Position numbers and translations under genes: made by a program
NCBI RefSeq assembly: GCF_000479005.1
Contig: NZ_AWXC01000046.1
Coordinates: 30,892 to 94,891 of the forward strand
Direction: 5' to 3'
Length of the DNA stretch: 64,000 nucleotides
DNA from: Prevotella sp. BV3P1
GTDB taxonomy: Bacteria > Bacteroidota > Bacteroidia > Bacteroidales > Bacteroidaceae
Notes under the pieces: model-generated
Databases searched by the model: none
The model's input: only the letters and a program-made list of their open reading frames with translations
Told to the model about the DNA's origin: nothing
In this document: piece after piece, positions 57,273 to 64,000 of the stretch
Layout: each line of letters starts with the position of its first letter
How positions within the stretch are numbered: position 1 is the first letter of the stretch

Positions 57273-57545
57273 ATGGCAGAGCAGAATAAATCAGAAATTC
57301 GTTATTTGACTCCACCTTCAGTGGACATCAAGAAGAAGAAGTATTGCCGTTTCAAGAAGAGCGGTATCAAATACATTGACTACAAGGATCCTGAGTTCCT
57401 CAAGAAATTCTTGAATGAGCAAGGTAAGATTCTTCCACGTCGTATTACCGGAACATCTTTGAAGTATCAGCGTCGTGTGGCACAGGCTGTAAAGCGCGCC
57501 CGCCAGATTGCACTGCTTCCTTACGTAACCGATTTGATGAAATAA
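57273..57545 (+). CDS. rpsR: 30S ribosomal protein bS18
   Basis: 90 residues: [28 protein letters not shown] and [20 protein letters not shown], the latter being the strongly conserved family core. Two bases separate it from rpsF. It is itself one of the proteins that sequester the anti-Shine-Dalgarno tail in this phylum and carries a perfect Shine-Dalgarno site, which hints at feedback. Confidence 0.97.
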   Translation: MAEQNKSEIRYLTPPSVDIKKKKYCRFKKSGIKYIDYKDPEFLKKFLNEQGKILPRRITGTSLKYQRRVAQAVKRARQIALLPYVTDLMK

Positions 57546-57548
57546 ATA

Positions 57549-57558
57549 AGGAGGAGGA
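57549..57558 (+). promoter_or_regulatory. Double Shine-Dalgarno site of rplI
   Basis: AAGGAGGAGG contains two GGAGG cores ending 9 and 6 bases before the rplI ATG at 57565. Confidence 0.8.
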
Positions 57559-57564
57559 AACAGA

Positions 57565-58155
57565 ATGGAGATTATACTGAAAGAAGATATCATCGGTCTT
57601 GGATACAAGAACGATATCGTGAACGTGAAGAAAGGTTACGGACGTAACTATTTGATTCCGACCGGCAAGGCCGTCATCGCATCAGAATCGGCAAAGAAGG
57701 TTCTTGCAGAGGATATGAGACAGCAGGCTCACAAGCTGGCTGCTTTGAAGGCTGAGGCTGAGAAGAAGGCTGCCGCATTGGAAAATGTAGCTTTGGAAAT
57801 AATGGCTAAGGTTTCTGCTTCTGGCGTTACCTACGGTTCGGTTACCGCTGCTACCGTGGCTGAAGAGTTGGCAAAGAAAGGCTTCGACATCGACCGCAAG
57901 ATAGTCACCATGCGTGATATCAAGAAGGTAGGTGACTATGAGGCTATCATTCACTTCCACAAGGAAGTAGAAGTGAAGGTTCCTGTGAAAGTGGTAGCTG
58001 AAAACGCGCCAAAGGAAGAGCCAGCCGCTGAAACGAAGAAGGTTGCAAAACCTGCTGAAGAGGCAACAAATGGAGAAACTCTTGTTGCAGAAACTGAAGT
58101 AACAGAAGAGTCAGAAGCCCCAGCAGCTGAAAACGCTGAAGAGGCTGCTGAATAG
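57565..58155 (+). CDS. rplI: 50S ribosomal protein bL9 with acidic tail
   Basis: 196 residues. The N-terminal domain (MEIILKEDIIGLGYKNDIV, KKGYGRNYLIPTGKA) and the linking helix (about 40-75) are standard, as is the C-terminal domain to about residue 147. An extra tail of about 48 residues is almost all Ala, Glu, Pro and Thr (EEPAAETKKVAKPAEEA). Other Bacteroidales also carry tails of varied length. Function of the tail is unknown. Confidence 0.96.
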   Translation: MEIILKEDIIGLGYKNDIVNVKKGYGRNYLIPTGKAVIASESAKKVLAEDMRQQAHKLAALKAEAEKKAAALENVALEIMAKVSASGVTYGSVTAATVAEELAKKGFDIDRKIVTMRDIKKVGDYEAIIHFHKEVEVKVPVKVVAENAPKEEPAAETKKVAKPAEEATNGETLVAETEVTEESEAPAAENAEEAAE

Positions 58156-58247
58156 CATGGTGTGAGGTGCGCTTTTGCGCATTTCGCGTCAAGGTTCAGA
58201 AAATTTTTTAGATATATAATTACACTGTAAAGCAAATCTATATGTAT

Positions 58248-58287
58248 TCCCGATTGGTCGCATAGCTGACCAATCGGGATTTTTGTT
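58248..58287 (+). terminator. Intrinsic terminator of the rpsF-rpsR-rplI operon
   Basis: TCCCGATTGGTC (58248-58259) and GACCAATCGGGA (58268-58279) form a perfect 12-bp stem with an 8-base loop, followed by TTTTTGTTTT. Confidence 0.9.
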
Positions 58288-58491
58288 TTGACTATCATGT
58301 GTGTTGTCTGTAACTATCAAGAAGCAGATGACTTCTCTTTGACATCGAATATAGAGAAACTTTTCAAGATTTGTCCATTTTTGAATTTCAAAACCAGGAA
58401 GAAAAGAGATAGTTCTATATTGTCAAGGAAGAGAGTGTGCAGGTAGGCCTATTTATACGAATGAACCAATTGTGCAATTTCTTTATTTTCT

Positions 58492-58522
58492 TTTGGCATC
58501 CATCAGAAAAAGATTACCTTTG
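58492..58522 (+). promoter_or_regulatory. murF-alr promoter
   Basis: TTTG (58492-58495), 19-base spacer, TACCTTTG (58515-58522). Expected start near 58527 gives a 17-base leader. The 58288-58491 stretch before it shows nothing. Confidence 0.8.
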
Positions 58523-58543
58523 TATTGATAAACATTGACTTTT

Positions 58544-61018
58544 ATGACTTATAGTATCGAAAAGGTTACCACACTCATAGGTGCGCGGCGTTATGGAACG
58601 AAAAATGCACAGATAGGCTTCATCTTGACAGACAGCCGATCGCTTTGTTTTCCCGAAGAAACTTTATTTTTTGCTTTGGTGACCGATCGTAACAATGGTC
58701 ATCATTATATTCCGGAACTCTATCAGCGTGGTGTTCGCAACTTTGTGGTTTCGGCTGTGCCAGTTGGTTACGACAAACTTTATCCCGAAGCCAACTTTCT
58801 CAAAGTGGTTGACACGCGCAAGGCTCTGCAAAGGCTTGCGGAACGGCATCGTGATGAGTTTGACATTCCCATCGTCGGCATCACGGGTTCTAATGGAAAA
58901 ACAATGGTGAAAGAGTGGTTGTATCAGCTTCTTTCACCGCAATTTTATGTCACTCGTTCGCCTCGCAGCTACAATTCACAGATTGGTGTACCTCTGTCGG
59001 TTTGGTTGATGAACGAACAAACACAGGTTGGCGTGTTTGAAGCGGGAATCAGTAAGCCAGGGGAGATGAGTGCTTTGCGTGACATCATACAACCCACCAT
59101 TGCCGTGTTGACCAACCTTGGCGACGCGCATCAAGAGAATTTCGGACTCATCGAGGATAAATGTCGTGAAAAACTAATCCTCTTCCACGATGCTGAAACC
59201 CTAATTTATCCTGCTGACGATGAAATTATCAGCAAGGTCATCACTGAATACGACTATCCTGGTGAACGACTTTATTGGTCGATGAAGGACAAAGAGGCAC
59301 CGTTCTTTGTGAAATTTGTCGAGAAGAAAGAAACCATGACGACCGTCACCTATGTATATAAAGGTAAGGAAGACTGGTATTCGCTACCGTTCATCGATGA
59401 GGCTTCTGTGGTCAATTCTATTGTCTGTGCCATCGTGTCATTACACTTGGGGGTAACACCAGACGTGCTGGATCAACGCATGCAGCAACTGGAACCTGTT
59501 GCCATGCGCCTTGAGGTGAAAGAGGGACAGCATGGGTGTACGCTCATCAACGACTCGTACAACTCGGACATCAATTCATTGGACATCGCGCTTGATTTCA
59601 TGAACCGTCGTCCTGACCATCAAGGACGTAGCCGAACGTTGGTTCTTAGCGACATCGATCAGAGCGGACGAGAGGCTTCTGAACTGTACAGAGAGGTTTC
59701 CAACTTAGCCGTTAAGCGTGGCGTGACCAAGTTGATTGGCATCGGACAGCAGCTGACCGAGCAGCAAGATGCCATCAAGGTGAAACAGAAGTATTTCTTT
59801 CCAACGGTAGAAGCCTTCATCAAGAGTGTCGTGTTCCACGCGCTGCGCGATGAGGTAATCCTGCTGAAGGGTGCCCGCAGGTTTGGATTTGACAGGCTTA
59901 GCGAGTTGCTTGTGCGTAAAGTGCACGAGACAATCCTTGAGGTTAACCTCAATGCGGTGGTCGACAACCTGAATCATTATCGCTCGTTCTTGAAGCAGTC
60001 TACGAAGTTGGTCTGCATGATCAAAGCAGATGCTTACGGTGCGGGTGCCGTAGAGATTGCCAAGACGCTGCAAGACCATTGTGTGGATTATCTGGCTGTG
60101 GCGGTTGCCGATGAGGGTGTGACACTCAGAAAGAATGGCATCACGGCCAATATCATGGTGATGAACCCCGAAATGAGCTCGTTTAAAACGCTTTTCGATT
60201 ACGACTTGGAACCCGAAGTGTACTCTTTCCGCTTACTGGAAGCACTCGTCAAGGCTGCCGAGAAAGAGGGTATCACCGACTATCCTGTACATATCAAGCT
60301 TGATACGGGCATGCATCGGCTTGGATTTGATCCCAGTAATGACATGCAGCGGTTGATAGAACGTTTGAAACATCAAGACGCCATCATTCCTCGTTCGGTG
60401 TTTTCACATTTCGTAGGGTCGGATAGCGATGACTTTGACAACTTCTCCGCACGACAGTTTACATTGTTTGATAAGGCAAGTAAACAGTTGCAAGCCGCCT
60501 TTCAACACAAGATTTTGCGTCACATGGACAACTCTGCCGGTATTGAACATTTCCCCGAGCGGCAGCTGGACATGTGCAGGCTGGGCTTAGGACTGTATGG
60601 CATCGACCCTCGAAACAACCAAGTAATCAATCACGTCAGTACCTTAAAAACCACAATCCTGCAAATGCGCATGGTCAAAGCTGGCGATACGGTAGGTTAT
60701 AGCCGAAAGGGAAAGATAGAACACGACAGCATGATTGCTGCCATTCCCATCGGTTATGCCGACGGATTGAACCGACGTTTGGGTAATCGGCATGGCTATT
60801 GTTTGGTCAATGGGCAACGTGCTTACTATGTGGGTAACATTTGTATGGACGTGGCCATGATTGACGTGACGGGAATCGATTGCAAGGAGGGCGACCAAGT
60901 GGAGATTTTTGGCAATCGTCTGCCTGTGACCGTGCTCTCAGACACGCTCGAAACCATCCCTTACGAGGTGCTTACGGGGGTGAGCAACAGGGTAAAGCGG
61001 GTGTATTATCAAGATTGA
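58544..61018 (+). CDS. murF-alr: Fused MurF ligase and alanine racemase
   Basis: 824 residues from the ATG at 58544. The first half (about 1-450) is MurF: GITGSNGKTMVKEWLYQLL binds ATP, and LINDSYNSDINSLDIAL is the D-Ala-D-Ala ligase region. The second half (about 460-824) is a PLP-dependent alanine racemase: CMIKADAYGAGA holds the PLP lysine, then HIKLDTGMHRLGF and YVGNICMDVAMIDVTG, with the tyrosine in VGYSRKGKI. The fusion couples making D-alanine to adding D-Ala-D-Ala to the wall precursor and is typical of Bacteroidetes. A TTG three codons upstream is unlikely to be used. Confidence 0.95.
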   Translation: MTYSIEKVTTLIGARRYGTKNAQIGFILTDSRSLCFPEETLFFALVTDRNNGHHYIPELYQRGVRNFVVSAVPVGYDKLYPEANFLKVVDTRKALQRLAERHRDEFDIPIVGITGSNGKTMVKEWLYQLLSPQFYVTRSPRSYNSQIGVPLSVWLMNEQTQVGVFEAGISKPGEMSALRDIIQPTIAVLTNLGDAHQENFGLIEDKCREKLILFHDAETLIYPADDEIISKVITEYDYPGERLYWSMKDKEAPFFVKFVEKKETMTTVTYVYKGKEDWYSLPFIDEASVVNSIVCAIVSLHLGVTPDVLDQRMQQLEPVAMRLEVKEGQHGCTLINDSYNSDINSLDIALDFMNRRPDHQGRSRTLVLSDIDQSGREASELYREVSNLAVKRGVTKLIGIGQQLTEQQDAIKVKQKYFFPTVEAFIKSVVFHALRDEVILLKGARRFGFDRLSELLVRKVHETILEVNLNAVVDNLNHYRSFLKQSTKLVCMIKADAYGAGAVEIAKTLQDHCVDYLAVAVADEGVTLRKNGITANIMVMNPEMSSFKTLFDYDLEPEVYSFRLLEALVKAAEKEGITDYPVHIKLDTGMHRLGFDPSNDMQRLIERLKHQDAIIPRSVFSHFVGSDSDDFDNFSARQFTLFDKASKQLQAAFQHKILRHMDNSAGIEHFPERQLDMCRLGLGLYGIDPRNNQVINHVSTLKTTILQMRMVKAGDTVGYSRKGKIEHDSMIAAIPIGYADGLNRRLGNRHGYCLVNGQRAYYVGNICMDVAMIDVTGIDCKEGDQVEIFGNRLPVTVLSDTLETIPYEVLTGVSNRVKRVYYQD

Positions 61019-61035
61019 TGAATAAGTTGTGAATG

Positions 61036-61066
61036 AGTTGAAGTCAAGGATGGCTTCAACTTTTTT
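61036..61066 (+). terminator. Intrinsic terminator of murF-alr
   Basis: AGTTGAAG (61036-61043) pairs with CTTCAACT (61054-61061) and a run of six T follows. The 61067-61197 stretch beyond it shows no gene. Confidence 0.85.
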
Positions 61067-61197
61067 GCTATAAGATAAGAGAAATGAAGCCATGAACACG
61101 CTGTGTTTAAAGTTCTTCGTTTCTCTTGTCTTGTTTGTTAAGTCGATTGTCGTGGCTGTGTCAACGGCACCCGTCATGTATGGATGGCCACACGTTC

Positions 61198-61671
61198 TCA
61201 ATTCTTCGGCGATGGTTTCTCCGTGGCCGAATAGTTGATACGCAGGGCGTTAGCCTTTCTTAGTGCCAGCTTCACCTCGTTTAATGTGCTCATTCGCACA
61301 TGTCTGTCGGCTTTAATGGATACCGTCATCTGCTGCAAGTCTTCGGGTGACATGTTATGACGCTCCTCGGTGATGTAGTCCACAAGGTCATCCGGTGTTA
61401 CAAACTTGTCATTCAATTGTATGCGTACATTTTTTTCATTGGCTGTTCCGCCGTTAGAGAGGGGAACGCCGATGTAGACATACGACACGGCCGACTTCTT
61501 GGTAAGCCGCGTCAATTCTGTTCCTTGCGGCACGCGATACTTCACCTTGAGTGCCACCTTACGCATGTGTGTCACGATCATGAAAAAAAACAGCACCGTG
61601 AAAATCAAGTCGGGTAGGGATGCCGTGTTCAGGTTCGGCACGAAATGTTGTCGTTTTCTGAAGTTGATCAT
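61198..61671 (-). CDS. ExbD/TolR-type transporter subunit (second copy)
   Basis: 157 residues from the ATG at 61671 (MINFRKRQHFVPNLNTASLPDLIF), which overlaps the preceding stop in ATGA. One membrane span (about 20-38, LIFTVLFFFMIVTHM) carries the proton-pathway Asp (SLPD) and a periplasmic domain follows (VSIKADRHVRMSTLNEVKLAL). It is cotranscribed with the first exbD, so the complex may be a hetero-oligomer. Confidence 0.88.
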   Translation of the reverse strand: MINFRKRQHFVPNLNTASLPDLIFTVLFFFMIVTHMRKVALKVKYRVPQGTELTRLTKKSAVSYVYIGVPLSNGGTANEKNVRIQLNDKFVTPDDLVDYITEERHNMSPEDLQQMTVSIKADRHVRMSTLNEVKLALRKANALRINYSATEKPSPKN

Positions 61672-62198
61672 CGGGTGGCTCCTTCCTCGCTCGTCTGGTA
61701 TGTCTCTGCAATCCGTTGCGGACACTGTTGCGTGATGACGTTCCGTTGGGTCTCGTTGCATGCTTCGAGTGCTCGTCCGTATCGTTGTCGGGCCAGGCGG
61801 TCGCGCACGTTTTTATACGCAGCCATCAGCTCGTTTTGCAGGTTGAAGTAGGTTTCGTATGCCGACTCGGGCGATGCGCTTACCGATATGAGATGCTCTT
61901 TGCCCACTCTTGTTATGAATTCCTCCGTCCTGATGCGCAATTCGTTCATGTTGACGGGCTGTCCGTTGAGCAGTAACGCATTGTCTTCCGTTATTTTCAG
62001 CTCCATCAGTTTGCCCTTGTCCACCAGGCTCTCTTGCTCAACCTTTTCCTGCTGTGCTGGTGGCAACTGCCTGCGCAGTCCTTTATCCACGTCCATGGAG
62101 GTGGTTACCAGAAAGAATATCAGCAGCATGAACGAGATGTCGGCCGTTGAGGTGGTGTTCAGTTCCGGGATGTGATGTCTTTTTTTCCTAATCAGCAT
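61668..62198 (-). CDS. ExbD/TolR-type transporter subunit (first copy)
   Basis: 176 residues. Membrane span about 18-36 with the conserved Asp in TSTADISFMLLIFFLV, then a periplasmic region ending in a charged tail. It overlaps the upstream membrane-protein gene by 11 bases. Its product with ExbB should use the proton gradient to power TonB-dependent receptors such as the one at 50589. Confidence 0.9.
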   Translation of the reverse strand: MLIRKKRHHIPELNTTSTADISFMLLIFFLVTTSMDVDKGLRRQLPPAQQEKVEQESLVDKGKLMELKITEDNALLLNGQPVNMNELRIRTEEFITRVGKEHLISVSASPESAYETYFNLQNELMAAYKNVRDRLARQRYGRALEACNETQRNVITQQCPQRIAETYQTSEEGATR

Positions 62199-62709
62199 GT
62201 TCTCTTTTTTGTTTGCGATAATATCTCGTCATGCCGAAGGCCACGGCCACGGCAGCCGCTGCCAACAGGAGGATGGAGGTGTTGATGAACTGGTCGGCCA
62301 TGCGAAGTAGCATGCCGTCCGTGAAACTCTTTCCGTTGGTCGTCAGCGGTTGTGTTGAACCTAATGCGAATGTCAGCGCGAAGACCGTCAGCGTTGCACC
62401 CGCCACGCAGCGGCTGATTAACGACGTGGGTATGCCATTGCTTACCTTTGACTCGCTGCGCCGGCGTTTCATTTCACGCGCGATAGACCATATACCGGTG
62501 CCTATGGCAGCGGCCAACAGCACATACATGAAGAGGAGTAGGACGGTAGTGAACAAAGGTTCGTTGAAGTCGGGATTTTCATCGTACGGCTGATTATAGC
62601 CAACCAGATAGTAGAGGGCGAACAGGCTAGCCGTCAGAGCCGACAAAGCGTACAGCACCCACCTGGAGAGCTGTTCCGTTGAACGATGCCGTATGTCGAA
62701 GTGCTTCAT
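62188..62709 (-). CDS. Membrane protein of unknown function inside the exb operon
   Basis: 173 residues with about four membrane spans (20-38, 50-72, 105-122, 140-160) and a basic stretch REMKRRRSESK between the pairs. No family recognised. It overlaps exbB by 4 bases and exbD by 11, so the genes are tightly coupled and it is probably a subunit or assembly factor of the proton-channel complex. Confidence 0.7.
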   Translation of the reverse strand: MKHFDIRHRSTEQLSRWVLYALSALTASLFALYYLVGYNQPYDENPDFNEPLFTTVLLLFMYVLLAAAIGTGIWSIAREMKRRRSESKVSNGIPTSLISRCVAGATLTVFALTFALGSTQPLTTNGKSFTDGMLLRMADQFINTSILLLAAAAVAVAFGMTRYYRKQKREHAD

Positions 62710-63530
62710 TTCGATAGTTTATGCTTCATCAGCGCGTCAAGCAGAGTGATGGCCGACTCCTCCATCTGCGCCGTGATATGGTCTGTCTTTGACAGGATGT
62801 AATTGTAGAACACTTGCAGGATGAGGGCCACGATGATACCGAAAATCGTGGTGATGAGCGCCACCTTCATTCCCGCGGCCACGATGGTGGGACTGATGTC
62901 GCCGGCCGTCTGTATCTGGTCGAACGTCATGATCATGCCAATGACCGTTCCTAAGAAACCCAACGAGGGAGCCATGGCGATGAACAGAGTGATCCACGAG
63001 CAGCCTTTCTCCAGGTTGTTGGCCTGTACAGATCCGTAGGACGCCACCGAATGTTCTATGTTCTCAATCGGTTCGTCCACCCGGCTCAAGCCCTCGTAGC
63101 ACAGCGAGGCCACGGGGCCGCGTGTCGCCTGGCACTGTTGCTTGGCTCCTTCCAAATCCTTGCTCTCAATCTTTGAAGTCACGTCGGCCATGAATCGCTT
63201 GGCGTCTATCTCCGACAAGCTGAGGTAAATGATGCGCTCGATGCAGAACGCCAAGCCCAAGATGAGCACTAAGGCCACCAACGACATGAAGCCGGCGTTG
63301 CCTTCAATGAACTTGGTTTTCAAAAACTGGTGCACGCCACTGTTCTCTGTAGCCATGCCCATGCTGTCGGCTGCGGCTTCAAGGTCTTCGTTCATCGCAG
63401 TCTGAATGTCACTGTCGTTCTGCGCAACCGAAACGGAATCGGCATTGCTAGGTTGTTGAGCTGAAAGAGCCACAGTATGAGCAAAGATGAAAATTGAGGC
63501 TATGAAGAGCTTGGTAAACAATATTTTCAT
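62706..63530 (-). CDS. exbB: ExbB/TolQ/MotA-family proton channel protein
   Basis: 274 residues from the ATG at 63530; a TTG two codons upstream is an alternative. An N-terminal signal-like segment (about 5-23, to LSAQQ) is followed by a linker and then three spans: about 75-95 (GFMSLVALVLILGLAF), and the paired spans about 165-240 with ITLFIAMAPSLGFLGTVIGMIMTF and VALITTIFGIIVALILQVF, the MotA_ExbB core. First gene of the operon exbB-unknown-exbD-exbD. Confidence 0.92.
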   Translation of the reverse strand: MKILFTKLFIASIFIFAHTVALSAQQPSNADSVSVAQNDSDIQTAMNEDLEAAADSMGMATENSGVHQFLKTKFIEGNAGFMSLVALVLILGLAFCIERIIYLSLSEIDAKRFMADVTSKIESKDLEGAKQQCQATRGPVASLCYEGLSRVDEPIENIEHSVASYGSVQANNLEKGCSWITLFIAMAPSLGFLGTVIGMIMTFDQIQTAGDISPTIVAAGMKVALITTIFGIIVALILQVFYNYILSKTDHITAQMEESAITLLDALMKHKLSK

Positions 63531-63594
63531 TTTCAAGTGATTATTCTTAGGTGCAGACGGTAAGGTCTGTTTACCTTAATTATATAATGAGGTC

Positions 63595-63625
63595 AAAGGT
63601 AAGTATTTTGACTAATAACGCCAAG
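63595..63625 (-). promoter_or_regulatory. exbB operon promoter
   Basis: On the minus strand: TTG (63623-63625), 20-base spacer, TACCTTTG (63595-63602). Start near 63590, leader of about 60 bases. Confidence 0.65.
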
Positions 63626-63915
63626 TGATGCTCTCATAAATATCTTTAAACGCCTTCAATTCGAGCAAAAGTACAAGAACGGAATAGCGCAATTTTAGTA
63701 GAATCTGATAAAAAGACAGGCTGAAGGGGCGCGTGTATCTCCGCATTCAAAAGTAGGAATGTTTTATTTTGAGAGTGAAGAGTTGTCAGTACGGGATAAA
63801 TTAGATTTTAAAATCTGTTGATTAGAGGTTGACATTTGTAAGCGTCTTATTATTAGTCTCTTACAAAGAAATTTAATCTGATGGTTGATGAACGTTTGCT
63901 TTAGCCTTCAATGTC

Positions 63916-64000
63916 TATGACTTTGGCCGTCAAACCCAATGACTTTAGCCGTCAAACCCAATGACTTTGGTCTTCAAACTCAATGACTTTGCGTTTTTCC
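63916..64000 (+). repeat. 22-bp periodic repeat array, four units, cut by the window end
   Basis: ATGACTTT starts at 63917, 63939, 63961 and 63983, exactly 22 bases apart. Units are nearly identical: ATGACTTTGGCCGTCAAACC, ATGACTTTAGCCGTCAAACC and ATGACTTTGGTCTTCAAACT, the fourth being cut off by the edge. It is the best preserved array in the window and shows the full unit: core ATGACTTTGG plus linker TCAAACCCA. The 63626-63915 stretch before it has no gene. Confidence 0.85.

Noticed and set aside
1..64000. tRNA or rRNA genes
   Set aside because: I looked for the T-loop GGTTCGAATCC pattern and 16S/23S landmarks in the gaps and saw none; a tRNAscan run would settle it.

Overview
The window looks like chromosome from a Bacteroidales bacterium, most likely Prevotella in the broad sense (Prevotellaceae). 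Pointers: Bacteroidetes promoters (TTTG, 19-20 bp, TAnnTTTG) before many genes, almost no Shine-Dalgarno sites, and typical families (GLPGLI with a TonB-type outer-membrane partner, DUF4954, DUF4595, HU-CCDC81/SPOR, NagB-LmbE fusion, fused MurF-Alr, archaeal-type ProRS, class III FBPase). I saw no rRNA, tRNA, CRISPR array or intact transposase. Family names come from recognising the proteins by eye; no database search was run.

Layout. 1-6.7 kb (minus): housekeeping run phoH-purC-ubiE-aroE-purM-prfA-pyrF, with pyrF cut by the window edge. 6.9-16.3 kb: DUF5715 exported protein, a small exported protein, class I fumarase, M16 protease, DUF4954 and hflX. 17.0-21.5 kb (plus): amino-sugar unit of GH20 hexosaminidase, NagB and a NagB-like/LmbE fusion. 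21.7-28.1 kb (minus): ansA, rlmD, AspT-type transporter, proS. 28.3-32.2 kb (plus): OmpA-like lipoprotein, mtgA, UvrD/PcrA helicase. 32.2-34.5 kb: an accessory island with a frameshifted DUF4595 lipoprotein gene, a strongly structured putative leader RNA and a decayed fragment of a conjugative-element helicase. 34.5-41.1 kb (plus): a complete histidine-degradation set ftcD-hutU-hutH-hutI. 41.3-48.7 kb (minus): ftsE-lysC-lysA-two glycosyltransferases-fbp. 49.7-53.2 kb (plus): GLPGLI protein and its TonB-type partner. 53.2-54.9 kb (minus): HU-CCDC81/SPOR and FHA proteins. 55.0-61.0 kb (plus): rfbC, a lipoprotein, rpsF-rpsR-rplI and murF-alr. 61.2-63.5 kb (minus): exbB-membrane protein-exbD-exbD energy-transduction operon.

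The most unusual signal is not a gene. Six of the seven long intergenic gaps carry a degenerate tandem repeat whose period is 22 bp (21-23), with a core like (C/A)ATGCNTTTGG followed by CAAANTC. All six arrays lie on the same strand. The copies have diverged a great deal but keep their spacing, which is two turns of B-DNA; this suggests a phased protein-binding array rather than ordinary microsatellite slippage. Two arrays sit beside related inverted repeats sharing AAATACGC.

Other points worth a second look: perfect Shine-Dalgarno sequences on rpsR (bS18) and rplI in a lineage that rarely uses them; promoters so close to two start codons that the mRNAs should be leaderless or nearly so; a NagB-like domain that has lost its catalytic residues but is fused to an intact-looking LmbE deacetylase; and a nested-stem RNA element ahead of the broken lipoprotein gene.
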